Shown here: piece after piece, positions 39,347 through 49,187 of the stretch | Layout: each line of letters begins with the position of its first letter | Position numbering within the stretch: the first letter of the stretch is position 1 | NCBI GenBank assembly: GCA_900541395.1 | Contig: UQJT01000012.1 | Span: forward strand, 1-64,000 | DNA length: 64,000 nucleotides | Direction of reading: 5' to 3' | Source of the DNA: an uncultured Desulfovibrio sp. | GTDB taxonomy: Bacteria > Desulfobacterota > Desulfovibrionia > Desulfovibrionales > Desulfovibrionaceae | Program-made: the position numbers and the translations under genes | Notes under the pieces: model-generated | Seen by the model: only the letters and a program-made list of their open reading frames with translations | Database searches by the model: none | What the model was told of the DNA's origin: nothing

Positions 39347-40900
39347 ATGTCCAAAGTCATCATCATCGATTACGGGTCGCAGGTGACGCAGCTTATTGCC
39401 CGCCGGGTGCGGGAAGCGGGCGTGTATTCGGAAATTCATCCCTGCGTGATCACGGCTGAACAAGTCGCGGCCATGAAGCCCGACGCCGTCATTCTGTCGG
39501 GCGGGCCGGCCAGCGTAGGGGAAAAAGACGCCCCGACCCTGGACAAGGGGTTGCTGGAACTGGGCGTGCCGGTACTGGGCATCTGCTACGGCATGCAGCT
39601 CATGGCCCTGCACTTGGGCGGCGAGCTGGCCCGGTCCGAAACCCGCGAATACGGCCCGGCGGATTTTCAATGCTGTGCGCCCAGCCCCCTGTGGGAAGGC
39701 GTGGAAACGCCGGGCGGCAGCACCCGCGTCTGGATGTCGCACGGCGACAAAGTCAAGACGCCGCCTCCGGGTTTTGCCGTAACCGGCCGCACCGCCACTC
39801 TGGAAGTGGCCGCCATGATGGACGAAGCGCGTCGCCTGTACGCTTTGCAATTTCATCCGGAAGTCTCGCACACCGCCGCGGGTGAAACCATGCTGCGAAA
39901 CTTTCTGTTCCGCGTGGCCCGCATCGAACCCGACTGGTCCATGTCGTCCTTTGTGGAGCGAGTGGTGAAGGAATCGGCCGAGGCTATCGGCGACGGCCAC
40001 GTTATCTGCGCTCTGTCCGGCGGGGTGGACTCCACGGTGGTGGCGGTGTTGCTGCACAAAGCCATCGGCCGCCGCCTGCACTGTATTTTCGTGGATAACG
40101 GCCTGCTGCGTCAGGGCGAGGGCGAGGAAGTGGTCCGCTATCTGCGCGAGCATTTCGACCTCAACCTCAAGTATGCGCAAGCCGGAGACCTGTTCCTGAG
40201 CCGTCTGGCCGGGGTGGAAGATCCGGAGCAGAAGCGGAAAATCATCGGTCATACTTTCATTGAGGTGTTCGACCGCGAAGCCGCCGCCGTCAAGGCGGAA
40301 GGCGCCAAGGTGGAATGGCTGGCCCAGGGCACCCTGTACCCGGACGTCATCGAATCCGTGTCGTACAAGGGCCCCAGCGCGGTGATCAAGAGCCATCACA
40401 ATGTGGGCGGCTTGCCGGAAAAGATGAATATGAAGCTCATTGAACCTCTGCGCGAACTGTTCAAGGACGAAGTGCGCAAGGTGGGGGCCGAATTGGGCAT
40501 TCCCGATTCCATCCTGTGGCGCCATCCTTTCCCCGGCCCCGGCCTGGCCATCCGCGTGGTGGGCGAGGTGACGCCCGCCCGCCTGGACATCCTGCGCAAG
40601 GCCGACGTCATCGTGCAGGAGGAACTGCGGGCCTCGGGCTGGTACCGCAAGGTATGGCAAGGCTTTGCCGTGTTGCTGCCCCTCAAGACCGTGGGCGTCA
40701 TGGGCGACGGCCGCACCTATGAACATGTCATCGCTCTGCGCATCGTGGAAAGTCTGGACGCCATGACCGCCGACTGGGCGCGCCTGCCGTCGGACTTGCT
40801 TGCGCGCATGTCCGGTCGTATCATCAATGAAGTCAAAGGCGTCAATCGGGTGGTCTATGATGTCTCATCCAAGCCGCCCAGCACCATTGAATGGGAATAA
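39347..40900 (+). CDS. guaA: GMP synthase (glutamine-hydrolysing)
   Basis: Converts XMP to GMP using glutamine and ATP. The 517-residue product joins an N-terminal class I glutamine amidotransferase domain (GICYGMQ with nucleophile C80; FHPEVSHT) to an ATP-pyrophosphatase domain (P-loop [10 protein letters not shown]) and the C-terminal dimerisation domain ending [18 protein letters not shown]. The ATG at 39347 is the family start; the frame upstream to 39245 lies in the repeat block. Confidence 0.98.
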   Translation: MSKVIIIDYGSQVTQLIARRVREAGVYSEIHPCVITAEQVAAMKPDAVILSGGPASVGEKDAPTLDKGLLELGVPVLGICYGMQLMALHLGGELARSETREYGPADFQCCAPSPLWEGVETPGGSTRVWMSHGDKVKTPPPGFAVTGRTATLEVAAMMDEARRLYALQFHPEVSHTAAGETMLRNFLFRVARIEPDWSMSSFVERVVKESAEAIGDGHVICALSGGVDSTVVAVLLHKAIGRRLHCIFVDNGLLRQGEGEEVVRYLREHFDLNLKYAQAGDLFLSRLAGVEDPEQKRKIIGHTFIEVFDREAAAVKAEGAKVEWLAQGTLYPDVIESVSYKGPSAVIKSHHNVGGLPEKMNMKLIEPLRELFKDEVRKVGAELGIPDSILWRHPFPGPGLAIRVVGEVTPARLDILRKADVIVQEELRASGWYRKVWQGFAVLLPLKTVGVMGDGRTYEHVIALRIVESLDAMTADWARLPSDLLARMSGRIINEVKGVNRVVYDVSSKPPSTIEWE

Positions 40901-40930
40901 CGGCGCGTCGCGCCTTGTACCGGAGTGTCT

Positions 40931-41311
40931 ATGTTCGGGATAGGAAGCACGGAATTACTGGTTATCCTCGTCGTGGCCCTTTTGGTCCTCGGACCCAAGA
41001 ACCTGCCCAAAATAGCCCAGACCCTGGGCCGGGCCATGGGTGAATTCCGTAAGGTATCTACGGAATTTCAGCGTACGCTGAACACGGAAATAGCCTTTGA
41101 GGAAGAGGCCGAAAAACACGCCAAAGCCAAAAAGGAACAGGAAGCCGTCCAGGCCCGCGAAAACAAGCCCGTGAAGGCGGAGACGAGTGCCGCGCCGGAA
41201 GCCGCCTCGGCCCCGACACAGACGGCGGAAGCCCCCTCCTCCGCGACACTCGCCGGTACCGCGCCTTCCGCAACGGAGACCGGCAACGCCAAGCCCGAGG
41301 AAAAAGCATGA
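40931..41311 (+). CDS. tatB: Sec-independent protein translocase TatB
   Basis: Substrate-receptor component of the Tat pathway. The 126-residue product has one N-terminal membrane helix with the TatB-type glutamate (GIGSTELLVILVVALLVLGP), an amphipathic helix (KNLPKIAQTLGRAMGEFRKV) and a charged, alanine/proline-rich cytosolic tail. ATG at 40931 with CGGAG upstream is preferred over the GTG at 40925. The stop overlaps the tatC start by four bases. Confidence 0.93.
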   Translation: MFGIGSTELLVILVVALLVLGPKNLPKIAQTLGRAMGEFRKVSTEFQRTLNTEIAFEEEAEKHAKAKKEQEAVQARENKPVKAETSAAPEAASAPTQTAEAPSSATLAGTAPSATETGNAKPEEKA

Positions 41312-42636
41312 GCCCCGAGCGCACGCTTGAGCATACGGAAGAACAGCAATTGTCGCTTCTGCCCACCGCCGCCGGTACGGAGAAGCGGAAGGACGACAGA
41401 GAAGCCGATTCACCCGTCGCCGGGGAACACGATACGACGCTTCCGCGCGCCGAAACCGCCGAAAAGAACACGCCGCGCTCCGCTTCGGCCGATTCCGACG
41501 AGGCGGACGCGTTGACCGGAGTTCCGCCCTCGGCAAGCGATATCCCCGCCCCCGAACCAGCGGACGCCGCCGTTTCCGCGAACGGCGAGGATTCCGAATC
41601 TCCCCGCTTCGAGAATCTCCCCGCGGGGGACGCCGATGCAGGAAAGGACGCGGCTCGGGCGAACGACACGGGCGACATGGATGACGCGAAAGACGGGGAC
41701 GACGAGGAAGAATTGCCTCTGCCCCCCGTGCCCGCTCCGCTTCCCTCCCCCGACGGAGAAGCCGAAGCGCCTGCCACGGCAAGCGGAGGCGGAGGCGGCG
41801 AAGACCTGCCCCCGGCCGTGACCCATGCCCAGGATGCGGGCCAGCCCGCGCCACCGCCCAACGAAGAGCCCATGACCCTCATGGGACATCTCAACGAACT
41901 GCGCCGTCGTCTGACGCGCGTGGTGATCATGGTGCTGGTGGGCTTCATCGCCTGTTACGGCGTGGCCGAACCTATTTACGGCTGGTTGTCCGAGCCGCTC
42001 AAAGCGGCTCTGCCCGCAGGCAGCAAGCTCATTTACACCTCGCCCCAAGGCGCGTTCTTCGTGTACCTCAAGGTGGCGCTCGTAACCTCCATCTTCGCCA
42101 CCAGTCCGTTCACCTTCTATCAGTTGTGGGCCTTCATCGCGCCCGGTCTGTACAAGGAGGAAAAACAGGCCATCGCGCCTTTGGCCTTCTTCTCCGCCTT
42201 TTTCTTCCTGGCCGGAGCCTCGTTCTGTTATTTTCTGGTTTTCCCCATCGCGTTCCAGTTCTTTATGGGCTTTGCCACCGACGTCATTGTCCCCATGATT
42301 TCCGTGGAGGAATACCTGAGCTTCGCGCTCAAGCTGCTCATCGCCTTCGGGCTGGTGTTCGAAATGCCGTTGTTCGCCTATTTCCTGGCGAAGATGGGCC
42401 TGCTTACCCCCGATATGATGCGCAATCAGCGTAAATACGCCATCCTGGCCATCTTCATCGTGGCGGCCATCCTGACCCCGCCCGACGTATTCTCACAATG
42501 CCTCATGGCCGCGCCTATGCTGGTGCTGTATGAGGTGAGCATCTATGTGGCGGCCTCGGCCCGAAAAAAACGGGATGAGCGAAACACGACCCAAAAGACC
42601 GATGTCCCGGAGGACAGCGCTCATGAAGAGAGCTGA
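41308..42636 (+). CDS. tatC: Sec-independent protein translocase TatC with acidic N-terminal extension
   Basis: Core of the Tat translocase, moving folded (often metal-cofactor) proteins across the inner membrane. Residues about 189-430 are a normal six-helix Tat[46 protein letters not shown], and [16 protein letters not shown]. Residues 1-188 are a low-complexity extension dominated by D, E, A, P, S and lacking hydrophobic segments. The start at 41308 is coupled to tatB by ATGA; an internal ATG at 41872 would yield a conventional TatC, but has no good ribosome binding site. Confidence 0.92.
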   Translation: MSPERTLEHTEEQQLSLLPTAAGTEKRKDDREADSPVAGEHDTTLPRAETAEKNTPRSASADSDEADALTGVPPSASDIPAPEPADAAVSANGEDSESPRFENLPAGDADAGKDAARANDTGDMDDAKDGDDEEELPLPPVPAPLPSPDGEAEAPATASGGGGGEDLPPAVTHAQDAGQPAPPPNEEPMTLMGHLNELRRRLTRVVIMVLVGFIACYGVAEPIYGWLSEPLKAALPAGSKLIYTSPQGAFFVYLKVALVTSIFATSPFTFYQLWAFIAPGLYKEEKQAIAPLAFFSAFFFLAGASFCYFLVFPIAFQFFMGFATDVIVPMISVEEYLSFALKLLIAFGLVFEMPLFAYFLAKMGLLTPDMMRNQRKYAILAIFIVAAILTPPDVFSQCLMAAPMLVLYEVSIYVAASARKKRDERNTTQKTDVPEDSAHEES

Positions 42637-43282
42637 GGGGACGAGAGTTGAAGGTGCGAGACCGGACGAAGCGGAACGCGAAGAGAGCGCTCAGGCTTCG
42701 CGCGCGGCCCGCATCGAACGCGTCACGTCCGAAACGGACATCCGTCTGACGCTCGACTTGGACGGCTCGGGTCGGGTCTCGGTGGACACGGGCTTCGGCC
42801 TGCTCGACCATATGCTCACCCTCACCGCCTTCTGGGCTGATTTCGACCTGACGTTGACCTGCCGGGGCGATCTCGACATCGACGCCCACCACACGGCCGA
42901 AGACGTGGGGCTGACCCTGGGCCGCGCCCTGTTCGACGCTCTGGGCGACCGCCGCGGATTGGCCCGGGTGGGATGGGCCCGGGTGCCCATGGACGAAGCT
43001 CTGGCCGACGTGACCGTGGACCTGTCCGGCCGCCCTTGGCTGGAATGGCGGGGCGACGAACTGCTGCCCCCCGTTCTGGCGGGCGAGGAAAAAGACCTGT
43101 GGCGTGAGTATTACAAGGCTCTGGCCTCCTCAGCCCGGTGCAACGTGCATATCTGTTTCCAGTACGGCAAGAACGGGCACCACTTGCTGGAATCCGTCGC
43201 CAAGGGACTGGGGTTGGCCCTGGCTCAGGCGACGCGCCGAACCCGCGCCCATGTGCCCAGCACCAAAGGAAGTCTGGACTGA
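42623..43282 (+). CDS. hisB: Imidazoleglycerol-phosphate dehydratase
   Basis: Histidine synthesis enzyme that dehydrates imidazole glycerol phosphate, using manganese. The 219-residue monofunctional HisB shows [35 protein letters not shown] and [18 protein letters not shown], with the paired histidines that bind the metals. The first 35 residues are charged and extend the usual start. The ATG at 42623, after CCGGAGG, overlaps the end of tatC by 14 bases. Confidence 0.95.
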   Translation: MKRAEGTRVEGARPDEAEREESAQASRAARIERVTSETDIRLTLDLDGSGRVSVDTGFGLLDHMLTLTAFWADFDLTLTCRGDLDIDAHHTAEDVGLTLGRALFDALGDRRGLARVGWARVPMDEALADVTVDLSGRPWLEWRGDELLPPVLAGEEKDLWREYYKALASSARCNVHICFQYGKNGHHLLESVAKGLGLALAQATRRTRAHVPSTKGSLD

Positions 43283-43926
43283 TGCGAATCCCTGCCCTGC
43301 GTTCTCTGCTCATAGCCCTGTGCGGCCTTTTCCTGCTCAGCGCCTGCCAGTCCCGGGTCGAAGCGCCTCCGCTGCCTCTGCCCGATCTCACCGTAGGCGT
43401 CGCTCCCTTTACTCAACCCATCCAGGCCACCGAGTTGCTGGCCGGCTTCGTGCCCGACCCTCAGGGCCGCATTCCGGCCGAAGCGCTGCCGGAACTCGAC
43501 GACGCCCTGGCCGCCAAACTGAACGCTACCGGTCGCCGGTACGCTTTTTTGCAGCACAACGCCGTGGAAGGCCCTTTGCTCCAGGACGAGCAAGGCCGCC
43601 GCAGCGCTCTGGCCACCTGGGTGCAACGCGCCCGGGCGGCCGACGTGGATGTGCTGCTTGTGCCTCAGGTGCTCGACTGGCGGGAACGCGTGGGCGGCAC
43701 GGCCGGAGTGCTCACCCCGGCGGCCGTGGTCATCGACTACTTCCTTGTGGACGCGCGCGGCGACGGCACGTTGCTCCAGCGTTCGCACTACGCGGTGCAA
43801 CAGCAGTCCTTGGCCAGCAATCTCTTGGGCGCCAAGGCCTTCTTCCAGCGTAAAGGCAAATGGGTCACCGCCGAGGAGTTGGCCGCCGAAAGCATGGACA
43901 AGGCCATCAAGGAGCTGGGGCTATGA
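43282..43926 (+). CDS. Lipoprotein of unknown function within the his cluster
   Basis: A 214-residue protein with a lipoprotein signal peptide: basic start, hydrophobic core and lipobox LLSAC (cleavage before C22). The mature part is soluble, alternating alpha/beta, including [12 protein letters not shown] and [20 protein letters not shown], somewhat like envelope proteins that scaffold secretion or assembly machinery; no family was recognised with certainty. Its start shares a base with the hisB stop (TGATG) and its stop overlaps the hisA start, so it is translationally locked between two histidine enzymes. Confidence 0.8.
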   Translation: MRIPALRSLLIALCGLFLLSACQSRVEAPPLPLPDLTVGVAPFTQPIQATELLAGFVPDPQGRIPAEALPELDDALAAKLNATGRRYAFLQHNAVEGPLLQDEQGRRSALATWVQRARAADVDVLLVPQVLDWRERVGGTAGVLTPAAVVIDYFLVDARGDGTLLQRSHYAVQQQSLASNLLGAKAFFQRKGKWVTAEELAAESMDKAIKELGL

Positions 43927-44660
43927 TTATCTTCCCCGCCGTGGATCTGCAGGGCGGTAAAGCCGTGCGGCTGCGCCAGGGCAGAGCCGACGACACCACC
44001 GTGTTTTCCGAAGACCCCGTAGCCACCGCCTTGCGCTGGCAGAACCAGGGCGCAAAGTGGCTGCATCTGGTGGACCTGGACGGAGCCTTTCAAGGTCAGG
44101 GCGTCAATACGGCCACGGTACGCGCCATCTGCCGCGCGCTGGAAATCCCGGTGCAACTGGGCGGCGGCGTACGCGACGAAGCCGCCGTGCGCCGCTGGCT
44201 GGACGTGGGAGTACGCAGACTGATCATCGGTACCCTGGCGTTGGAAAACCCCGACGAATTCGCCAGGCTGTGCGGTCTGTTCCCCGGCCGCCTCGGCGTC
44301 TCGCTGGATGCGGACGACGGCCGTCTCAAAACCCGAGGATGGGTGGAGGACACAGGGCTTTCCGTGGATGAGGCGCTGCCCCGCCTGGCCAAGGCGGGCG
44401 CGGCCTTCGTGGTTTATACCGATATCGCCCGCGACGGCATGCAAAGCGGAGTCAACCTTCCCGCCCTGACCCGTCTGGCCGAAACCAGCCCCATCCCTGT
44501 CATCGCCGCCGGGGGCGTGTCCACTTTGGCCGACATCAAGGCTCTCTATCCCCTCAGCCTGTCCGCCGGCCTGGAAGGCGCCATTTCGGGCCGGGCCTTG
44601 TATGAGGGCACTTTGGACCTGCCCGAAGCCCTGGCCTGGGTCGCCGCGCAAAAGCAATAA
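43923..44660 (+). CDS. hisA: ProFAR isomerase
   Basis: Isomerises the ProFAR intermediate of histidine synthesis. The 245-residue (beta/alpha)8 barrel starts [20 protein letters not shown] (general-base aspartate D8) and has the second active-site aspartate in [14 protein letters not shown]; phosphate loops LGGGVRDE and [11 protein letters not shown] are visible. Couples by a 4-base overlap to the upstream lipoprotein. Confidence 0.96.
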   Translation: MIIFPAVDLQGGKAVRLRQGRADDTTVFSEDPVATALRWQNQGAKWLHLVDLDGAFQGQGVNTATVRAICRALEIPVQLGGGVRDEAAVRRWLDVGVRRLIIGTLALENPDEFARLCGLFPGRLGVSLDADDGRLKTRGWVEDTGLSVDEALPRLAKAGAAFVVYTDIARDGMQSGVNLPALTRLAETSPIPVIAAGGVSTLADIKALYPLSLSAGLEGAISGRALYEGTLDLPEALAWVAAQKQ

Positions 44661-44790
44661 CCCGCTCCGCCGACGCGCCTTTTCCCCGGAAGAACCGGCG
44701 GCATCCGGCAACCGTCTCGGGCGCGCAACGCGAAAGCCGGAATATCACTCCCCGGTTCCGTTCCCTTTCCTTCCATGCGGCTTAAAATGC

Positions 44791-44843
44791 TCGCTCCGCC
44801 TATCCGCGATAGAATTCGCGAGCGGGCGGAGCGAAATTTTTTT
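44791..44843 (+). terminator. Rho-independent terminator after hisA
   Basis: TCGCTCCGCC (44791-44800) pairs with GGCGGAGCGA (44825-44834), with an additional inner CGCG stem, and is followed by a T7 run (44837-44843). It ends the tatBC-his transcript. Confidence 0.85.
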
Positions 44844-44852
44844 GTCGGATTT

Positions 44853-45599
44853 TCAGGCTTTCTGTTGGGGCAACTGATCCTCCAACGGACGGTCGGCCGG
44901 GGCATCATAGGGCTGCGAAGCCATGCGCGCCCCCTGCTCTTTGGCCGCTTCGATTTCGCGCCGGGTTTCCTCGGGCGAGGCGTGGGGATCGGTGACAAAC
45001 TGCTCGGCGTCGGCCTGATCGGCGGCAGCCACCGTGCCCTCGGCCGTGGCCCGTTCCGTAGTCCGCCGGGGGTCGGAAACTTCCCCGGCATTCATCCCGG
45101 CCACGCCCGGCACGTCCTGCCCTTTGAGCGCGGCGCGCAGACGGGCTTCATCCTCATGGGACAACGAGGTCTGGATGACGGTGCCGCCGGTGCCGCGCAG
45201 TTCCTCCAACGCCTTGTCCAGAGTGATGCTGCGGAACAGGACGAACAGCACGGAATGGCCGGGCTGCATCTGCTCGGCCAAGTCTTTCATGAATTTATCG
45301 TTGATGCCAACGTCGCTCAACGCGCCGGACACGGCCCCGGCCCCGGCGCCCACCGCCACCCCGAGCAGGGGATTAAGAAAGATGAGACCGATGAGCAGCC
45401 CCCAGAAGCCGCCGGACACGGCCCCGGCTCCGGTCAAGCTGTATAATTGGTGCAGTTTGACCTTGCCGTCCTGTTGCTTGACCGCGATGGCCGCGTCTTC
45501 CAGATCGACCAGATATTCCTTCTGCATCTTCAGCAATTGAAGACGTACTTCCTCGGCCTTGTATTGCGTCGAATAGGCGACGACGACGAGTGTGCTCAT
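44853..45599 (-). CDS. DUF1269 membrane protein
   Basis: A 248-residue protein of the DUF1269 family. The N-terminal part (LVVVAYSTQYKAEEVRLQLL, LEDAAIAVKQQDGKVKLHQL) is soluble; the centre (about 55-95) is a glycine/alanine-rich hydrophobic hairpin (SGGFWGLLIGLIFLNPLLGVAVGAGAGA) typical of this family. The C-terminal 80 residues are charged and probably disordered, longer than usual. No function is established. Stands alone on the minus strand. Confidence 0.85.
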   Translation of the reverse strand: MSTLVVVAYSTQYKAEEVRLQLLKMQKEYLVDLEDAAIAVKQQDGKVKLHQLYSLTGAGAVSGGFWGLLIGLIFLNPLLGVAVGAGAGAVSGALSDVGINDKFMKDLAEQMQPGHSVLFVLFRSITLDKALEELRGTGGTVIQTSLSHEDEARLRAALKGQDVPGVAGMNAGEVSDPRRTTERATAEGTVAAADQADAEQFVTDPHASPEETRREIEAAKEQGARMASQPYDAPADRPLEDQLPQQKA

Positions 45600-45717
45600 G
45601 GCGAATGCTCCCGAATGAATGGATTGACGCGCGAAGTTTTTGCGCGCTGGTTCCGGGCCAGCATAGCCAAGGACGAAGTTTTCTGTCCATGAGTTCCCGC
45701 GCGGCGGAAGCGATGTT

Positions 45718-47229
45718 CTAATCGGATACGGATTCGGCGTTTTCGTCGTTCCGCGCCCGCCCTCCTTTTTTGACATCGCCTTTTTTGCCGTGGGAGGAAC
45801 GCAGGTGAACCCGCATGGGCGCGTGCTCGATGCCAAAGATACGGCGCAGCGACTTTTCCAGATAACGGACGTAGGATTCGGCCACGCGATCGGCATCGTT
45901 GACGAAAAAGACAAAGGTGGGAGGCTCGCTTTCAGCCTGGGTCAGATAGAAAAACTTGGGCCGCACCCGGCGCACAACCGGGGCCTGATGTCGAGCCAGA
46001 GCCTCCTCCATAGCCCGGTTGAGCTGGCCCGTGCCCACCCGCACGGAACATTCCGAACGGATACGGTCGGCCATATTCAAAAGAGCCTGCAAGCCCTCGC
46101 CGGTGCGGGCCGAGGCGGTCAACATCGGCACATGGGAGCAAAAGGACAATTCTTCGGCGAAACGCCGCTTGAGCGCCGCCCGCCTGCCCGCGGGCACCAG
46201 ATCGATCTTGGTCAACACCACCATAAACGGCGTTTTGCGTTCGTCGAGCAGTTCCACCAGGCGCTTGTCCTGGGCGGTCAACGGTTCAGCGGCGTCCAGG
46301 GCCAGCAGAGTGACGTGGGCTTTGGTGGTGCTTTTCAGAGACGAATTGACCGAAAAACGCTCGACCGTATCCGTAATGCGCGAGCGGCGACGCACTCCGG
46401 CGGTATCCACAAAAATATAGTCCCGTCCCTTGCGCCTGACCGGGATGTCGACGCTGTCCCGCGTGGTGCCCGCCACGTCGCTGACAATCATGCGTTCCTC
46501 CCCCAGAAAGGCGTTGACCAGGGACGACTTGCCCGCATTGGGACGCCCCAACAGGCAGAGCTTGAGCGGACCGGCCGGGCGGGGACGACGGGCCTTGTCG
46601 GCAAGAGCGGAGGAGTTTTCGCTTTTGCCCATGCCCTGCTCAGGCCGGAAACCGGCTTCCAGCGCCTCCATACCGCCTTCGTTTTCGGGTTCGTCCGGTT
46701 CCGAAGGCAGGCGATCGCGCATTTCGTCTTCCAATGCCCGGATATTGTGCCCATGTTCGGCCGACACCGCCAGCAGAGGAAAGCCCAGACCGTGAAATTC
46801 AGCCGTCAGCTCATCTTCGCGCTCCGCTCCGTCCACCTTGTTGACCACCAGCAGCACGGGCTTGCCGAAGCGGCGCAGATGCGCGGCCAGATGCTCATCA
46901 AAAGGGGTCAGTCCGTCCCGGGCGTCCACCACCAGGCATACCACATCGGCCTCGGCCAGGGCGGTTTCGGCCTGGCGCAGGATGGCGGCCTCGAAACCGC
47001 GTATCCCCTCCGGCCCCTCGGCCACGGCATGGTGTCCGTCCAGAGTGACCCCGCCCGTGTCCACCAGGGTGAAAGGCCGTTCGGATCGGGAGCCCACCAC
47101 GCCCTCCATACGGTCCCGCGTGACGCCGGGCCGGTCGTGGGTGATGGCGCGCTTGCTGCGGATCAGACGGTTGAACAGAGTGGACTTGCCCACGTTGGGG
47201 CGTCCCAGAAGAAGGACTTTGGGCATCAT
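45718..47229 (-). CDS. der: Ribosome-associated GTPase Der (EngA)
   Basis: Essential GTPase for 50S subunit maturation. The 503-residue product has two GTPase domains, with P-loops GRPNVGKST near residue 9 and GRPNAGKSS near residue 220, NKVD and TKID base-specificity motifs, and a C-terminal KH-like domain (VFFVNDADRVAESYVRYLEK). The linker between domains is acidic (PSEPDEPENEGG) and longer than usual, and a basic tail follows the KH domain. Start chosen at the first of two ATGs (47229) after AAGG; the frame further upstream is not conserved. Confidence 0.96.
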   Translation of the reverse strand: MMPKVLLLGRPNVGKSTLFNRLIRSKRAITHDRPGVTRDRMEGVVGSRSERPFTLVDTGGVTLDGHHAVAEGPEGIRGFEAAILRQAETALAEADVVCLVVDARDGLTPFDEHLAAHLRRFGKPVLLVVNKVDGAEREDELTAEFHGLGFPLLAVSAEHGHNIRALEDEMRDRLPSEPDEPENEGGMEALEAGFRPEQGMGKSENSSALADKARRPRPAGPLKLCLLGRPNAGKSSLVNAFLGEERMIVSDVAGTTRDSVDIPVRRKGRDYIFVDTAGVRRRSRITDTVERFSVNSSLKSTTKAHVTLLALDAAEPLTAQDKRLVELLDERKTPFMVVLTKIDLVPAGRRAALKRRFAEELSFCSHVPMLTASARTGEGLQALLNMADRIRSECSVRVGTGQLNRAMEEALARHQAPVVRRVRPKFFYLTQAESEPPTFVFFVNDADRVAESYVRYLEKSLRRIFGIEHAPMRVHLRSSHGKKGDVKKGGRARNDENAESVSD

Positions 47230-47592
47230 AGGAAAACCTTGCGGGCTGGGAGCGTTTTTTCGAAAAAAAAACGCCCGGAAGTTGCGAATCGGGCTCGTCT
47301 CGCCGAAGCGGCCCTGCACGCGGCGGCGCCACGGCTTTTGCCTGTATAGCCCGGCCGTCGTCGCTTGTCCAACGCTCCGCGCATTCCCGTCCGGTCGCGC
47401 GGTCGCGCCGGAAAGGCTGTCGTTCGTCCGGAAAAGGGCCGTATCCGCCGTGCCTCCAACGGATTCACCCGGCTTATTAATCTCATAATATACCGAATTT
47501 ACTTATTTTTAAAAATAATCCTTGCTAAATTGATCATCCTTGGATATAAATTTGATTTTCTTTCATACCGCTTATGCCACGGGAGCCCCTTC
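47230..47592. other. Divergent intergenic region der / ligase-like gene
   Basis: 363 bases. The der side is GC-rich with an A8 run at 47262-47269. The other side (47473-47570) is the most AT-rich stretch of the window and contains the promoter of the downstream ligase-like gene. No gene seen. Confidence 0.45.
47522..47550 (+). promoter_or_regulatory. Sigma-70 promoter of the ligase-like gene
   Basis: TTGCTA (47522-47527, 4 of 6) and TATAAA (47545-47550, 5 of 6) are separated by exactly 17 bases within an AT-rich block, 43 bases before the ATG. Confidence 0.6.
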
Positions 47593-48858
47593 ATGACCCG
47601 CAAAGACCGCACGGAAGGCATATACAGCCGCCGCGAAGTGCTGGGTGAAAGCGAACGCCGACAATACAACCTGATCCAGCTCAAGGATTTGTTGTCGTAT
47701 GCCTACCGCTATTCCGAGGACGTGAAAAAGCGCTTTGATCGCGCCCAGTTCAACGTCGAAAAATTCAAATCGCTGACCGATATCAAGCACATCCCCATTC
47801 TCAAAAAAAAGGAACTCATCTTCCTCCAGACCATGGGGCCCCGTCTGGGCGGGCTGCTGACCAAGGACATAGGCGAACTGCGCCGCGTGTTTCTGTCGCC
47901 CGGACCCATTTTTGACCCCGAGGATCGCAACGACGACTACTGGGGCTATACCGAGGCCTTTTATTCCGTGGGCTTCCGGCCCGGCGACGCCGTGCAGGTG
48001 ACCTTCAACTACCATCTGGCCCCGGCGGGCCTGATGTTTGAAGAGCCCCTGCGCAATCTCGGCTGCGCCACCATCCCGGCCGGACAATCCGACGCCACCA
48101 CGCAGCTCGATATTATGCAGAAGCTGCGCGTGTCGGGCTATGTGGGCACGCCCAGCTTCCTCATGCACCTGGCTCAGAAGGCCGAGGAAAAAGGCCTTAA
48201 TCTGCGTAAGGATTTGTTCCTTGAAGTGGCCTTCGTCACCAGCGAACGCCTGTCGGAAAAAATCCGCAACCAGATGGAAAAGAAGTACGATATCATCATG
48301 CGCCAGGGCTACGGCACGGCGGACGTGGGCTGTATCGGCTACGAGTGCTTCCACAAGAACGGATTGCATATCTCCAACCGTTGTTACGTGGAAATCTGCC
48401 ACCCCGACACCGGCATCCCGCTCAAGGACGGCGAAGTGGGCGAAGTGGTGGTGACGGCGTTCAACAAGACCTATCCTCTGATTCGCCTGGCCACCGGCGA
48501 CCTGTCGTACATCGACCGCGCCCCCTGCGCCTGCGGCCGCACCAGCCCCCGTTTGGGCAGCATTGTGGGCCGCGTGGACACCACCGCCCGGATCAAAGGC
48601 ATGTTCGTCTACCCTCATCAGGTGGAACAGGTCATGGCCCGCTTCGAGGAAATCAAGCGCTGGCAGATCGAAGTCACCAACCCCGGCGGCGTGGACGAAA
48701 TGGTCCTGTACATCGAGGCCAGCAACTTCAAGCGCGAGGAAGAGTTGCTCCACCTCTTCCGCGAACGCATCAAGCTGCGGCCCGAACTGCGCATCCTGGT
48801 GCCCGGCTCGCTGCCTCCTCAAATCAAGCCCATCGAAGACAAGCGCGAGTGGGACTGA
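47593..48858 (+). CDS. Phenylacetate-CoA ligase-family (adenylate-forming) protein
   Basis: A 421-residue member of the PaaK-like branch of adenylate-forming enzymes, which activate carboxylic acids to acyl-AMP and then acyl-CoA. Family blocks: DIKHIPILKKKELIF, the MRQGYGTADVGCIGYEC motif (equivalent to YGxTE), RLATGDLSYIDRAPCACGR (ATP-binding aspartate and a Cys-x-Cys cluster), and IVGRVDTTARIKGMFVYPHQ. The SSGT-type P-loop is weakly kept (SPGPIFDP), as in many environmental PaaK relatives. Substrate unknown; in related anaerobes such proteins act on aryl or acetate-like acids. Start has GGGAG before it. Confidence 0.85.
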   Translation: MTRKDRTEGIYSRREVLGESERRQYNLIQLKDLLSYAYRYSEDVKKRFDRAQFNVEKFKSLTDIKHIPILKKKELIFLQTMGPRLGGLLTKDIGELRRVFLSPGPIFDPEDRNDDYWGYTEAFYSVGFRPGDAVQVTFNYHLAPAGLMFEEPLRNLGCATIPAGQSDATTQLDIMQKLRVSGYVGTPSFLMHLAQKAEEKGLNLRKDLFLEVAFVTSERLSEKIRNQMEKKYDIIMRQGYGTADVGCIGYECFHKNGLHISNRCYVEICHPDTGIPLKDGEVGEVVVTAFNKTYPLIRLATGDLSYIDRAPCACGRTSPRLGSIVGRVDTTARIKGMFVYPHQVEQVMARFEEIKRWQIEVTNPGGVDEMVLYIEASNFKREEELLHLFRERIKLRPELRILVPGSLPPQIKPIEDKREWD

Positions 48859-48873
48859 TAACGCCTCTCGACA

Positions 48874-48916
48874 AAGGGGGCGGGGAGCTATGAAAAAAGT
48901 TTCCCGCCCTTTTTCA
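48874..48916 (+). terminator. Terminator after the ligase-like gene
   Basis: AGGGGGCGGGGA pairs with TTCCCGCCCT and is followed by a T5 run (48911-48915), 16 bases after the stop codon. Confidence 0.75.
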
Positions 48917-48934
48917 ATAGACTGTTATAACCGG

Positions 48935-49087
48935 AACTCATTTCATAAGTCAGCCTGAGGGCTGAATTATGAAAATCATTCGCCCAAAAACGCGGTCTTT
49001 GGCTCATTCACGGCGCTTTTCGCGCCGCGCCGGACTCGCGTCCGGCGTTAGAAGTCATTTCATGGGAATTATGAAATGACTTCTAGC
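48935..49087. repeat. Dispersed repeat, copy B3
   Basis: Bounded by a near-perfect palindrome on the left (ATTTCATAAGTCAGCC against GGGCTGAATTATGAAAAT, 48940-48976) and a perfect 13-bp one on the right (GAAGTCATTTCAT 49051-49063 with 49071-49083). The core AATCATTCGCCCAAAAACGC followed by GGTCTTTGGCTCATTCACGG (48974-49013) matches copy B2 with only a few changes. Most of the 329-base gap between the ligase-like gene and the ChaN-like gene is made of this element. Confidence 0.72.
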
Positions 49088-49187
49088 GATTGCCGTCAAA
49101 ACCGGGCCGGGGCCCTGCCGGCGGGGGCGTCGCTCCAGACGCGCTGACGCGCGTGCCTCCGGCGACTCATGAATCGGGAGGTGTGCC

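Noticed and set aside
47262..47269. A8 run near the der start as a frameshift site
   Set aside because: It lies upstream of the chosen der start codon and not within a conserved coding sequence.
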